Positions 8,211-16,261 of a stretch of DNA of 64,000 bases are shown here, piece after piece. Position 1 is the first letter of the stretch, and every line of letters begins with the position of its first letter. The position numbers and the translations under genes were made by a program. This DNA is from AC-32 sp963719275 (lineage in GTDB: Bacteria > Actinomycetota > Thermoleophilia > Gaiellales > Gaiellaceae), in assembly GCA_963719275.1 (NCBI GenBank), contig CAVRBT010000015.1:62001-126000 (forward strand), written 5' to 3'. The notes under the pieces are model-generated. The model searched no databases, was not told the origin of the DNA, and saw only the letters and a program-made list of their open reading frames with translations.

Positions 8211-8996
8211 TTAGACGGCGGCTTCGGCCCGGGCGACGAAGCGGAGCTCCGGGACCTCGTCCAGCTCGCCGACGTCGCGCGCCAGCTCGAGGAAAGTCAG
8301 CAGGCCCGCCCGCTCGCGCGGGCCGAAGCGGTAGCGCAGCTTCTCGAAGTAGCGCGCGAGGAAGCCCGCGGGGTAGCCGTAGCGCTCGCTCGACTCGTAC
8401 GCCAGCTGCTCGGGCTCGGCGCGCGCGGTCCGAACCGACTCGACGAGCGCCTGCTCGAGCTCGGCGAGGCCCGGCGCGACCGGCTCGGGGCACGCCCAGA
8501 CGGCGAAGACCATCGGTAGGCCGGTCCGCTCGAGCCAGAGTCGGCCGAGGTCGTGGTGCGGCGTCGGGTCCTCGAAGGCGCTCTTGAGCGCCGCGTCACC
8601 GATCAGCAGCTTCGCGTCGGCCTCCGCGCCGAGCGGGACGTGCTCGGCCTCGGGGAGCAGCACCTTCGTCAGGACGACAGAGGTCGCGCTCTCCGGGGTG
8701 ACGGCGACGCTCCGGACCTGCTCGAGCGGCTTCCGGGCCACGAGCTGGATCGAGTCGACCGCGCCCTCGGACGAAACGCAAAGGCGCGGCAACAGCCGCA
8801 GCCGGTCCGCGTTACGCGCGTACTCGATCGACGAGATCGGCGCCAGGTCGAGCTCCCCGCGCAGGAGCCGCTCGTTGAGGTCGGTCGGCACGCCTTGCAC
8901 CTCGGCCACCTCGGCGTCGAGGCGGTAGAAGACCGGCGCCATGTTCACGTAGGAGATGCGGCCGAGCCGGATCGCCGGCGTGTCCGTTCCGGACAC
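8211..8996 (-). CDS. mqnA: Chorismate dehydratase MqnA
   Basis: MqnA catalyses the first step of the futalosine pathway, chorismate to 3-enolpyruvylbenzoate. With the GTG at 8996 the protein is 261 aa and begins ...AIRLGRISYVNMAPVFY, the standard MqnA opening. Then follow PTDLNERLLRGELDLAPISSIEYA, VTPESATSVVLTKVLL, IGDAALK and PMVFAVWA, all expected in the MqnA/MqnD periplasmic-binding-like fold. An alternative GTG at 9065 overlaps the VOC stop by GTGA and would add 23 residues; that stretch consists of palindromic sequence, so I prefer 8996. It ends the menaquinone/cytochrome run. Later steps (MqnB, MqnD, a prenyltransferase) are not in the window. Confidence 0.88.
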   Translation of the reverse strand: MSGTDTPAIRLGRISYVNMAPVFYRLDAEVAEVQGVPTDLNERLLRGELDLAPISSIEYARNADRLRLLPRLCVSSEGAVDSIQLVARKPLEQVRSVAVTPESATSVVLTKVLLPEAEHVPLGAEADAKLLIGDAALKSAFEDPTPHHDLGRLWLERTGLPMVFAVWACPEPVAPGLAELEQALVESVRTARAEPEQLAYESSERYGYPAGFLARYFEKLRYRFGPRERAGLLTFLELARDVGELDEVPELRFVARAEAAV

Positions 8997-9014
8997 GCCG
9001 GGGGACTGTCCCCC
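8975..9014. repeat. Two adjacent perfect palindromes over the mqnA 5' end
   Basis: 8975-9001 can form a perfect 12-bp stem (CCGGCGTGTCCG with CGGACACGCCGG) with a TTC loop. 9000-9014 is GGGGGACTGTCCCCC, a 7-bp stem around one base. The first palindrome contains the likely GTG start of mqnA, so in mRNA the start would be buried in the stem unless translation begins at the GTG at 9065. Confidence 0.7.
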
Positions 9015-9061
9015 AACGTGGCCAGAAGGGGGGCCTGTGGATGAGGTGTTGCGGTCTTGGC

Positions 9062-9478
9062 TCACGTCTCGACCCACTCGAAGAACGAGATCAGATTGCC
9101 GTCGCCGTCGAGCGTCGCGAACTCGCGGGAGCCGAAATCGGTGTCGCTCACGCCGTCGCGCGAGACCGGATGCAGGACGTCGCGCGAGCTGAGCTCATGG
9201 TAGAGGGCGTCCACGCCGTCCACTTCGATCCGGCAGCTCGCGGTACCGGCGATGAACGACTCCGCGCCAGAGCGAACCGGCCGGTCGTCAGACGCACGCT
9301 CGCGCCAGCTCTCGTCGCCGGCTTGCCAGAGGTGCACCTGGGCGCCGTCGCGCTCGAGAACGACGAAGCCGGGGTCCTCGTGGAGCACCTGGAAGCCGAG
9401 GCAGTCCCGGTAGAACGCCGCCGCCGACGCGGCGTCGCGCACTGGGAGGGCGGGGATCGGTCGGCCGAGCGTCGCCAT
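9062..9478 (-). CDS. VOC (glyoxalase/bleomycin-resistance fold) protein
   Basis: 138 aa from an ATG at 9478 that overlaps the stop of the polyprenyl synthase (ATGA). The N-terminal half reads IPALPVRDAASAAAFYRDCLGFQVL and the C-terminal half FATLDGDGNLISFFEW, which are the paired beta-alpha-beta-beta-beta modules of a single VOC unit. Metal-binding positions appear in HLWQ and in the terminal Glu of FFEW. Members include glyoxalases, dioxygenases and drug-binding proteins; the role here is unknown. Its position between the polyprenyl synthase and mqnA puts it in the quinone operon. Confidence 0.85.
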   Translation of the reverse strand: MATLGRPIPALPVRDAASAAAFYRDCLGFQVLHEDPGFVVLERDGAQVHLWQAGDESWRERASDDRPVRSGAESFIAGTASCRIEVDGVDALYHELSSRDVLHPVSRDGVSDTDFGSREFATLDGDGNLISFFEWVET

Positions 9479-10386
9479 CACGACTCCCGGTCCACGACGG
9501 CGTCCGTCAGGGCCTCGAGCTCCTCGCGGCGGAGATGGCCGTCGAGGCAGGCGCGGGCCTGCCGCGCGTAGTCGAGCGCGACCTCCCGCGCGGATTCCAG
9601 AGCGCCCGTCTCCGCCACGCGGAGGAGCGCGCCGTCCAGCGGGCCACCGGCCAGGGCGGCGCGGACGGCCGTGTCCTTGCGCGCGGCCAGGATCAGCGGC
9701 AGCGTCGGCGTTCCTTCGCGCAGGTCGGTGCCGGCGATCTTCCCGGTCTCGATCGTCTCGCCCGAGCAGTCGAGGATGTCGTCGGCGATCTGAAACGCGA
9801 TCCCGAGCGCGAGCCCGAACTCGCCGAGTCGCCGGTCGCCGCGGCTGCCCAGCAGGCACGCGGCCTCGAACAGCTTCCCGGTCTTCAGCGCGCACCGCGT
9901 GAGGTAGTCGTCGACGCTGGTGTCCGGGTCGCGCGTCTGCGCGCGCTGCAGCGCCTCGCCTCGCGCGAGGGAAAGGGTGGCGCCGGCGAGCGAGCGCACC
10001 GCCTGATGGTCGCCCGTCGCGGCCAGCTCGGCGAAGGAGCGGGCGAAGAGGTAGTCACCCGTTGCGCGCGCGGCCTCGGGGCCGTGACTCGCCCAGGCCG
10101 ACTCCTGGCCACGGCGATAGCGGGCGCGGTCGATCACGTCGTCGTGGACCAGCGTCGCCATGTGCACGAGCTCGACGGCGACGCCGGCCGCGAGCGGCGC
10201 CTCGCCCGGCGCAGACGCGAGGAAGACCAGCAGCGGCCGCAACCGCTTGCCGCCTGCCGAGAGCGCCTCCCCGCCGACCTCCGCGACGCGGCCCGGGTAG
10301 GCGGCGACCGACTCCGTCAGCCGCTCCTCGAGGTCGGCGAGGTAGGCGTCGAGGCCCGGCGTCTCGCGGATCGTCGCGAGGCTCAC
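9478..10386 (-). CDS. Polyprenyl diphosphate synthase
   Basis: 302 aa from a GTG at 10386; longer readings run into a repeat element. It is a trans-isoprenyl diphosphate synthase. The first aspartate-rich motif is DDVID at residues 82-86 followed by the conserved RRG, the second is DDILD at 202-206, and substrate-binding GGKRLRP is at about 45-51. It should make the long isoprenoid diphosphate for the menaquinone side chain, which suits its place between menG and mqnA. Chain length cannot be read with confidence. The stop overlaps the VOC start by ATGA. Confidence 0.92.
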   Translation of the reverse strand: MSLATIRETPGLDAYLADLEERLTESVAAYPGRVAEVGGEALSAGGKRLRPLLVFLASAPGEAPLAAGVAVELVHMATLVHDDVIDRARYRRGQESAWASHGPEAARATGDYLFARSFAELAATGDHQAVRSLAGATLSLARGEALQRAQTRDPDTSVDDYLTRCALKTGKLFEAACLLGSRGDRRLGEFGLALGIAFQIADDILDCSGETIETGKIAGTDLREGTPTLPLILAARKDTAVRAALAGGPLDGALLRVAETGALESAREVALDYARQARACLDGHLRREELEALTDAVVDRES

Positions 10387-10557
10387 GCGCCCTCCCTCGC
10401 CTTCGGCTCGGTCGCGTGGGGGAAACCCTGTCTCCCCCACGAGCCCCCTTCTCTTCCTGAGCACGCCCGACCCCATGCGGCGCTTGCATCGCCGCATGCG
10501 ATCGGGAGCGCGATCCGGGGAACCTCCCGGTTCCCCATAACCCCTTCCCCATCGCCG
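10387..10557 (-). repeat. Two-hairpin dispersed repeat, copy A
   Basis: Between menG and the polyprenyl synthase. It holds two strong palindromes: 10416-10440 (GTGGGGGAAA arm with TCTCCCCCAC) and 10517-10536 (GGGGAACCTCCCGGTTCCCC). Read on the minus strand, the order GGAAGGGG, hairpin, AGAAGGGGGCTC, hairpin, CGAGCC..GGCGAGGGA matches the element at 12660-12805 on the plus strand. The central ~50 bp between the hairpins differ. No gene is seen within it. Confidence 0.7.
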
Positions 10558-10558
10558 C

Positions 10559-11242
10559 TCACGCGGCGACCCCGATATGGAGCGCGACGATCCCGCCCGC
10601 GAAGGTCTTCCAGCGCACGTCGTCGAACCCGGCCGAGCGCAGCAGCTCGGCTAGCTCTTCTGGGCCCGGGAAGCGCCGCACGCTCGCGGGGAGGTACGTG
10701 TACGCGGCGCCGCCGGGCAGCACCTTGCCCAGAAGCGGCACGAGCCCGTCGAACCAGAGGCGGTAGAACGGCGCGAGCACCCCGCGTGGGCGCGTGATCT
10801 CGAGGATCGCCGCGCGACCGCCGGGCCGCACCACCCGCCGCAGCTCCGCGAGCCCAAGCTCGAGGTCGTCGAGGTTGCGCACGCCGAAGCCGACGGTCGC
10901 GGCGTCGAACGAGCCGTCCTCGAACGGGAGCGACAGCGCGTCGCCTTGCACCCACTCGACCTCGGCCGACTTGCGCCGCGCGCGCTCGAGCATCCGCTCC
11001 GAGAAGTCGAGCCCGGTCACGCGGCCGCCCGCGTGCAGCGCCGCAACCGCGAGGTCGCCGGTACCGCAGCAGGTGTCGAGCACGCGGTCGCCCGGTCGCA
11101 CGACCACGCCCACGGCCGCCCGCCGCCAGCGCTGGTCGAGGCCCATCGTCATCGTCCGGTTCATGGCGTCGTAGACCGGCGAGATTCGGTCGAACATCGA
11201 CCGCACCGCGTCGGGCGCCAGCCTGCCGGTCTCGACCGTCAC
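10559..11242 (-). CDS. menG: Demethylmenaquinone methyltransferase MenG/UbiE
   Basis: 227 aa from a GTG at 11242, one base after the ubiX stop. A class I SAM methyltransferase: MFDRISPVYDAMNRTMTMGL at the N-terminus is the UbiE signature, motif I is VLDTCCGTGDLA, acidic motif II is VTGLDFSERML, and VGFGVRNLDDLELGLAELRRV is the second UbiE signature. It C-methylates demethylmenaquinone, the last step of menaquinone synthesis, on the cytoplasmic side of the membrane. Close spacing to ubiX supports one transcript. Confidence 0.93.
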   Translation of the reverse strand: MTVETGRLAPDAVRSMFDRISPVYDAMNRTMTMGLDQRWRRAAVGVVVRPGDRVLDTCCGTGDLAVAALHAGGRVTGLDFSERMLERARRKSAEVEWVQGDALSLPFEDGSFDAATVGFGVRNLDDLELGLAELRRVVRPGGRAAILEITRPRGVLAPFYRLWFDGLVPLLGKVLPGGAAYTYLPASVRRFPGPEELAELLRSAGFDDVRWKTFAGGIVALHIGVAA

Positions 11243-11243
11243 G

Positions 11244-11834
11244 TCAGTCCTGCCCCCAGCGGCGCACGAGCTGCTGGTCGAGGCCGAGCTGGTCGAGGCA
11301 GCGCGCGACGACGAAGTCGACCAGGTCATCCACCGAGGACGCGCCGGAGTAGAAGCCCGGCGCGAGGAAGAGCACGGTCGCCCCGGCCTGCCGTACGCGC
11401 AGCATGTTCTCGAGGTGGATCGTCGAGAGCGGCGTCTCCCGCGGACAGAGCACGAGCTTGCGCTCCTCCTTCAGCGCCACGCTCGCGGCGCGCTGGATCA
11501 GGTTCGACATCGCGCCCGAGGCGATCGTCCCCAGCGTCCCCATCGAGCACGGGCAGATGACGTAGGCGTCCACCTTCGCCGAGCCGCTCGCGTACGGCGC
11601 GTGCCAGTCGCGCTCGTCGTAGAGCGTGACCGCGTCCCGCACCGGCTCCGTCAGCCGCGCCAGCGTCTCGTCTGGCGAGAGCCGCGCGTCGCCGTACAGC
11701 TCGGTCGCGAGCACCTCGATGCCGGCACGGGAGGCGCAGACGCCGATCTCGCAACCGGACGCGGCCAGCGCCTCGAGCAGCCTGGCCGCGTAGGGCGCTC
11801 CCGAGGCTCCCGTTATCCCCAGGAAGACGCGCAC
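11244..11834 (-). CDS. ubiX: UbiX-family flavin prenyltransferase
   Basis: 196 aa from a GTG at 11834. Features are the N-terminal GITGASGAPYAARLLEAL flavin-binding loop, the ICPCSMGTLGTIASGAMSNL stretch, RETPLSTIHLENML, and LAPGFYSGASSVDDLVDFVV at the C-terminus. UbiX attaches a dimethylallyl group to FMN to make the prenylated flavin used by UbiD decarboxylases, and a ubiD gene lies 2.8 kb upstream in the same run. In futalosine organisms this pair is expected to decarboxylate the prenylated naphthoate. It lies 7 bp after the cytochrome gene stop. Confidence 0.94.
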   Translation of the reverse strand: MRVFLGITGASGAPYAARLLEALAASGCEIGVCASRAGIEVLATELYGDARLSPDETLARLTEPVRDAVTLYDERDWHAPYASGSAKVDAYVICPCSMGTLGTIASGAMSNLIQRAASVALKEERKLVLCPRETPLSTIHLENMLRVRQAGATVLFLAPGFYSGASSVDDLVDFVVARCLDQLGLDQQLVRRWGQD

Positions 11835-11841
11835 AGCGCCG

Positions 11842-12642
11842 CTACTTCTCGCCCTTGGAGGCCTCGAGGAAGACGGCGAGCTTGTGCAGGTTGTCTTCGC
11901 CGAGGGCTGCGAAGGGCGGCATGGGCGATCCGGGGTTGACGCAGCTCGGGCACTTGAGGTGGTCGATCTGGAACTGGACCCCCTTGCCCTTGGCGCCCTC
12001 CTCGGTGAGGTCCGGGGCGCCGAGGTTGGACGAGCCGGTGCCGAGATACGTGTGGCAGTTGGTGCAGCCCGACACGGCGAAGAGATTCGCCCCGGCGAGT
12101 GCCTCCTTGTTCCCGGCGAAGCCCTGCTTCTGCGCCCAGCTCGGGATCGCCGCCTTGACCTCGGAGGCGATCGCCTCCTGCGCCGTCGCGCCCTTGTAGG
12201 TGAGCACGCCCATCGAAATGATCACGAGCACGGCTGCGACGAGCGCCACCGGCCGCCGGCTCAACCGCCGCTCCATGCGCAGGTCGATGAACGGCAGGAC
12301 CAGCAGCAGGATCAGGCAGATCGTCGGGATCCCGACCGTGGCGAGGATCACCGACTCCGGCCACTTGAAGATCCGCAGCAGATAGAAGAGGAAGTAGAAG
12401 TACCAGTCCGGCCGCGGCACGAACGTCTGCGTCCCCGGATCGGCCGGCTCGCCGAGCAGCGGGCCGAGGATGTGCGAGTCCGAGTACTTCCAGACGATCG
12501 CGAGCACGGTGATCACGCACACCACGACGAGGCTCATCACCGTGTCGTGGAACATCGCGAACGGGTAGAACGGCTTCCCGCGCTTCTTGACGTTGTCCTT
12601 GTAGCGCTGGAACCCGGCGCGGCGCTCGTCGAGGCTGCTCAT
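11842..12642 (-). CDS. qcrC: Menaquinol:cytochrome c reductase subunit IV/cytochrome c fusion (QcrC-type)
   Basis: 266 aa. Residues 1-150 resemble b6f subunit IV, with about four TM helices (near 33-52, 80-121 and 131-148) and PDWY at 78-81 where the quinol-oxidising-site PEWY motif sits. Residues ~155-266 form a periplasmic cytochrome c domain with heme motif CTNCH (C193, C196, H197) and a likely methionine ligand in GSPMPPF. The same fusion is known for Bacillus QcrC. It works in the membrane with the Rieske and cytochrome b proteins encoded just upstream. A repeat element separates it from cytochrome b. Confidence 0.92.
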   Translation of the reverse strand: MSSLDERRAGFQRYKDNVKKRGKPFYPFAMFHDTVMSLVVVCVITVLAIVWKYSDSHILGPLLGEPADPGTQTFVPRPDWYFYFLFYLLRIFKWPESVILATVGIPTICLILLLVLPFIDLRMERRLSRRPVALVAAVLVIISMGVLTYKGATAQEAIASEVKAAIPSWAQKQGFAGNKEALAGANLFAVSGCTNCHTYLGTGSSNLGAPDLTEEGAKGKGVQFQIDHLKCPSCVNPGSPMPPFAALGEDNLHKLAVFLEASKGEK

Positions 12643-12659
12643 CGGCTGGCCTCCAGTCG

Positions 12660-12805
12660 ATGAGCGTGTGGAAGGGGTACGGGGGGAACCGGGAGGTTCC
12701 CCCAGACGGGCTCCTCGGCAGAGCCGAGGCGAACCCCGAAGAAGAAGGGGGCTCGTGGGGGAAACCTGGTTTCCCCCACGGGAGCGAGCCGGAGGCGAGG
12801 GACGC
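12660..12805 (+). repeat. Two-hairpin dispersed repeat, copy B
   Basis: Lies between the cytochrome b and cytochrome c genes. Its palindromes are at 12682-12703 (GGGGGAACC arm, GGTTCCCCC arm) and 12755-12779 (GTGGGGGAAACC arm, GGTTTCCCCCAC arm). Flanking blocks GGAAGGGGTACGG, AGAAGGGGGCTCGTG and CGAGCCGGAGGCGAGGGA match copy A at 10387-10557 in opposite orientation. Sitting between two genes of one complex, it may alter mRNA processing or stability. Confidence 0.7.
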
Positions 12806-13600
12806 TCACTCGGACGGCCTCCTCCGCACTCCTGCGGGACGCGGCGCCGGGGTGACCATTCCGGAGCGCGCCGGAGGCGGCTTCGGCTCGGGCTCGCGGT
12901 CGGCGGCCGTGCGCGACCAGGGCGGCGACGAGACGCCCAGGCGGACGACGAGATACAGGTGCAGCCCGATCAGGCCGATCAGCGCGCCCGGCACCAGCAG
13001 CATGTGCAGCGAGTAGAAGCGGGCCAGCGTGTCTGGGCCGATCTCGGCGCCCCCTCGTAAGATCGTCGCCAGGTACGGCCCGACGAACGGCGCGGTCCCG
13101 TTGATGTTGATCGCGACGACGGTCGCCCAGTAGGCGGTCTGGTCGAAGGGCAGCAGGTAGCCGGTCAAGCCCTCGAACAGCCCCGTGGCCAGCAGCAGCA
13201 CGCCGACGATCCAGTTCAGCTCGCGCGGGTACTTGTACGCGCCGAACAGGAAAACGCGTCCCATGTGCATGAACATGAGGATGATGAAGACGCTCGCGCC
13301 CCAACGGTGCATGCCGCGGACGAGCCAGCCGCCCCAGACGTCGTTGGTGATGTGCTCGATGGACTGGTGTGCCGAGTTGACGCCGGGCTTGTAGTACATC
13401 GCCAGGATCACGCCCGTGACCAGCTGGACAAGGAAGGCCGTCAGCGTCGCCGAGCCGAGGGTGTGCCACCAGCCGGTGTCGCCCGGGACCTTGCGGAAGA
13501 GGAAGTAGCGGACGCCGCCGACGATGCCGGAGCGCTCTTCGAGCCAGTCCAGCGGATAGAGCGCCGTCTGCGTCGCCGAGCGCTTCTGCGTCGTCGCCAT
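12806..13600 (-). CDS. qcrB: Cytochrome b6-like subunit of menaquinol:cytochrome c reductase
   Basis: 264 aa. Four heme-ligand histidines are at H98, H112, H199 and H214. The 15-residue step of the second pair matches cytochrome b6 rather than mitochondrial-type cytochrome b, in agreement with the separate subunit IV gene next door. GWWHTLGSATLTAF, GMHRWGASVFIILMFMHMGRVF and FYSLHMLLVPG mark the heme-binding helices. A proline/arginine-rich tail of about 35 residues follows the core. Its ATG overlaps the Rieske stop (ATGA). It passes electrons across the membrane between the two quinone sites. Confidence 0.94.
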   Translation of the reverse strand: MATTQKRSATQTALYPLDWLEERSGIVGGVRYFLFRKVPGDTGWWHTLGSATLTAFLVQLVTGVILAMYYKPGVNSAHQSIEHITNDVWGGWLVRGMHRWGASVFIILMFMHMGRVFLFGAYKYPRELNWIVGVLLLATGLFEGLTGYLLPFDQTAYWATVVAININGTAPFVGPYLATILRGGAEIGPDTLARFYSLHMLLVPGALIGLIGLHLYLVVRLGVSSPPWSRTAADREPEPKPPPARSGMVTPAPRPAGVRRRPSE

Positions 13601-14547
13601 CAGTGCGGCGGCTGGACCGGGTAGAGCCAGGCCTCGGGGCCGTCGACGTGCTGGCCCGGCCCGGCGAGCTCGTACTTCACGATCTCCGCCGACTTACCTG
13701 ACCCATCCACCTTGGCGACCGCGTACATGTTGCCCAGGACGAGCCGCCCGTGGCGGATCGAGAACTCGAAGCGGTTGAGCGCCCGGACCGGTGGGCCCGC
13801 GATTCGGTTGCCCTCCTGGTCGTAGGAGCCGCCGTGGCAGGGGCAGATGAAGCCGGCGGCCGGCAGCGCGGGGATCAGGTCGATGTCCCCTGTGACGGTC
13901 TTCACCGACTTCTTCTGTCTGTCGAAGACCGGGCCTCCGGACTGCACCGGGCAGCCGAGGTGGACGCACCGGTTCGAGATGCAGGTGAAGCTCGGCACGC
14001 CGTTCAGCTCGCCGTTGTTTCGAATGAAGGCGGACATCCGGGAGATGAAGCCCTCCTTGAAGTTCCGCTCGAAGGTCGCGACGTAATACTCGCCCTCCTT
14101 GAAGTTCTCGATCGGGCCGAGGTCGACCTGGGGCGCCTTCTGCTTCACGAAGCCGGGCACGAGCGCTGCGGCGAGAGCGGGCAGGGTGACGATCACCCCG
14201 ATCAGCGCACCCAGGCCGAGGGTTGCGCCCTCGAGGAACTTGTTCCGTGGGAACCGCTCACCCGGCTCCGGCTCCGGCATCGCCGCCTCGCCCTGGTCTG
14301 CGGGAATCGGAGGCGCGCCGTCGGTGGCCGGCGCCCCGTCGTCTGCCGGGACGGTCGGCTCGCGGGCGGTGGCGACCTCACGCGCCCAGAGGAAGCCGAA
14401 GATGAGCGCGATGCCGGCGCCGACCGCGGCGACGGGCCAGCTGACGATCAGGCCGACGAGCAGGCAGACGATGCCGACGGCGAAGCCAACCGGCCACAGG
14501 CTCGGCCCCGGCAGCTGCGGTCGGTCGTCCCCAGGGCGCTCTTCCAC
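13600..14547 (-). CDS. qcrA: Rieske [2Fe-2S] protein of menaquinol:cytochrome c reductase
   Basis: 315 aa from a GTG with GAAGGAGAG upstream. Two N-terminal TM helices (about 17-52) are followed by an acidic, alanine/proline-rich linker and a third helix near 105-130. The Rieske domain comes last, with cluster motifs CVHLGC and CPCHGGSYD. The N-terminal two-helix extension is typical of actinobacterial QcrA. The domain accepts electrons from menaquinol and hands them to cytochrome c. It is the first gene of the reductase trio and starts 55 bp after the ubiD stop. Confidence 0.93.
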   Translation of the reverse strand: MEERPGDDRPQLPGPSLWPVGFAVGIVCLLVGLIVSWPVAAVGAGIALIFGFLWAREVATAREPTVPADDGAPATDGAPPIPADQGEAAMPEPEPGERFPRNKFLEGATLGLGALIGVIVTLPALAAALVPGFVKQKAPQVDLGPIENFKEGEYYVATFERNFKEGFISRMSAFIRNNGELNGVPSFTCISNRCVHLGCPVQSGGPVFDRQKKSVKTVTGDIDLIPALPAAGFICPCHGGSYDQEGNRIAGPPVRALNRFEFSIRHGRLVLGNMYAVAKVDGSGKSAEIVKYELAGPGQHVDGPEAWLYPVQPPH

Positions 14548-14602
14548 GCGGTCTCTCCTTCAGATCGAGGCGGCTGGATTCAATCGTTGCAGGTCGGCTG
14601 CG

Positions 14603-16096
14603 TCAACGACGTAACAGTTGGCTCAACGAGCGCCCGCGGCGGCCGTTCCCCTGCGGCACGGCCCCGAGCCCGTACTCGTCCCAGCGCTCGTCCACGAGCC
14701 GGCGCACCTCCTCGCTCATCGCGATCTCCTCCGGCCACGGCCGTGTCCCCTCCTCGGGCCCCTTGTGCGTGGCGTCGATGCCGAGCTTGCCGCCGTAGAA
14801 CTGCAACGAGGGCGCGTGGTCGAGGTGGTCGAGCGGCCCCTCGCTGATCAGCACGTCGCGCTTCGGGTCGACGTTGGCGCCGACGCGGAAGAAGACCTCC
14901 TCGTAGTCGTGTATGTCGACCCACTCGTCGACGACCACGACCGCCTTCGTCAGGCTGAGCAGCCCGAGCCCCCAGATCGCGTGCATCACCTTCTGGGCCT
15001 GGCCGGGGAAGCTCTTGCGGATCGAGACGATGCAGCAGTTGTGGAAGGCGCCCGCGACCGGCAGGTCGTAGTCGACGATCTCGGGGACGCTCATCCTGAT
15101 CGCCGGGAGGAAGATCCGCTCGGTCGCCTTGCCGAGCCAGGCGTCCTCCTGCGGCGGCTTGCCGACCACGATCGACGGGTAGATCGCGTCGCGCCGCATC
15201 GTCATCGCAGTGACGTGGAAGACCGGGAACTCCTCCGGCGGCGTGTAGTAGCCGGTGTGGTCGCCGAACGGCCCTTCCGCGGTCAGCTCGTCCTTCGTGA
15301 TGTAGCCCTCGAGCACGATCTCGGCGTTGGCGGGGACCTCGAGGTCGACCGTCCTCGCCTGCACGAGCTCGACGGCCTCGCCGCGCAGGAACCCCGCGAG
15401 CATGAGCTCGTCGACGTGCTTGGGCAGCGGCGCGCTCGCGCTATATGCGGTGACCGGGTCGAGCCCGAGCGCGACCGCGACCTCGAGCTTTCCGTCCGTC
15501 ATCAGGTAGTCGGCGCGGCCGTCCTTGTGGATCTGCCAGTGCATCGCCGTCGTGCGCTCGTCCAGTACCTGCATCCGGTACATGCCGACGTTGCGCGAGC
15601 CGGTTCGCGGGTCCTTCGTGATGACCGCCGGGAGCGTGATGAAGGACGCCGCGTCCCCGGGCCAGCAGGTCTGGATCGGGAGGCGGCGAAGGTCGACCTC
15701 GTCGTCGAGGAGGACGACGTCGTGCACGGGCCCGCCGCGCACGCTCTTCGGGCGCGAGTCGGCGATCGACTTCAGCTTCTTCAGGCCGCGCACCTTCTCG
15801 GCGATGCCCTGCGGCGGCTGCATCTCCAGCACGTCGCCGAGCCGGCGGCCGACCTCGTCGAGGCTGTCGGCGTCGAACGCGAGACACATGCGCCGCTCGG
15901 TCCCGAACTGGTTGATCAGCAGCGGGTGCTCGGACTTCGGGCTCTCGAACAGCAGCGCCGGCCCGCCGGCTTTCACGACGCGGTCGACGATCTCCGTGAT
16001 CTCGAGGTGCGGGTCGACCTCGGCAGAGACCCGAACGAGCTCGCCCTCGCGCTCGAGGAGCGCGATCCAGTCGCGCAGGTCGCGAGGTGGCGCCAC
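14603..16096 (-). CDS. ubiD: UbiD-family decarboxylase (menaquinone pathway)
   Basis: 497 aa, normal for UbiD, from a GTG at 16096. Key parts are the prenyl-FMN and Mn/K binding region (NVGMYRMQVLDERTTAMHWQ) and EGPFGDHTGYYTP, which carries the catalytic glutamate region, plus KMPDLR-equivalent segments DAWLGKATERIFLP and VGANVDPKRDV. UbiD enzymes need the prenylated FMN made by UbiX, encoded in the same run. With mqnA and menG present, the likely substrate is the prenylated 1,4-dihydroxy-6-naphthoate, though UbiD relatives act on many aromatic acids. Confidence 0.9.
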   Translation of the reverse strand: MAPPRDLRDWIALLEREGELVRVSAEVDPHLEITEIVDRVVKAGGPALLFESPKSEHPLLINQFGTERRMCLAFDADSLDEVGRRLGDVLEMQPPQGIAEKVRGLKKLKSIADSRPKSVRGGPVHDVVLLDDEVDLRRLPIQTCWPGDAASFITLPAVITKDPRTGSRNVGMYRMQVLDERTTAMHWQIHKDGRADYLMTDGKLEVAVALGLDPVTAYSASAPLPKHVDELMLAGFLRGEAVELVQARTVDLEVPANAEIVLEGYITKDELTAEGPFGDHTGYYTPPEEFPVFHVTAMTMRRDAIYPSIVVGKPPQEDAWLGKATERIFLPAIRMSVPEIVDYDLPVAGAFHNCCIVSIRKSFPGQAQKVMHAIWGLGLLSLTKAVVVVDEWVDIHDYEEVFFRVGANVDPKRDVLISEGPLDHLDHAPSLQFYGGKLGIDATHKGPEEGTRPWPEEIAMSEEVRRLVDERWDEYGLGAVPQGNGRRGRSLSQLLRR

Positions 16097-16119
16097 GGGC
16101 GTCAGTCTAGGCCGATGCT

Positions 16120-16251
16120 CTAGTGGCGGTGGCGAAGCCAGTGCGTGACTTCGCCGACGACGATCACGGCCAGAAAGACCAGGCCGGTGACCAGCATCGC
16201 CTCGATGACGTCACGACCCTCTTCGGCGGCGGTCTTTGCGAGCGTCAGCAC
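16120..16251 (-). CDS. Small single-pass membrane protein, unknown
   Basis: 43 codons from a GTG at 16251 to a TAG at 16120-16122: a polar N-terminus (LTLAKTAAEEGRDVIEA), one hydrophobic helix (MLVTGLVFLAVIVVGEV) and a histidine/arginine tail ending HWLRHRH. It begins 10 bp after the stop of the upstream gene and ends about 23 bp before ubiD, so it sits inside the operon with GGTAGAG as a possible ribosome-binding site. Helix composition and tight spacing support a real gene. Function is unknown; a small partner of the ubiD/cytochrome system is only a guess. Confidence 0.5.
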   Translation of the reverse strand: MLTLAKTAAEEGRDVIEAMLVTGLVFLAVIVVGEVTHWLRHRH

Positions 16252-16261
16252 CGGCGCGACT

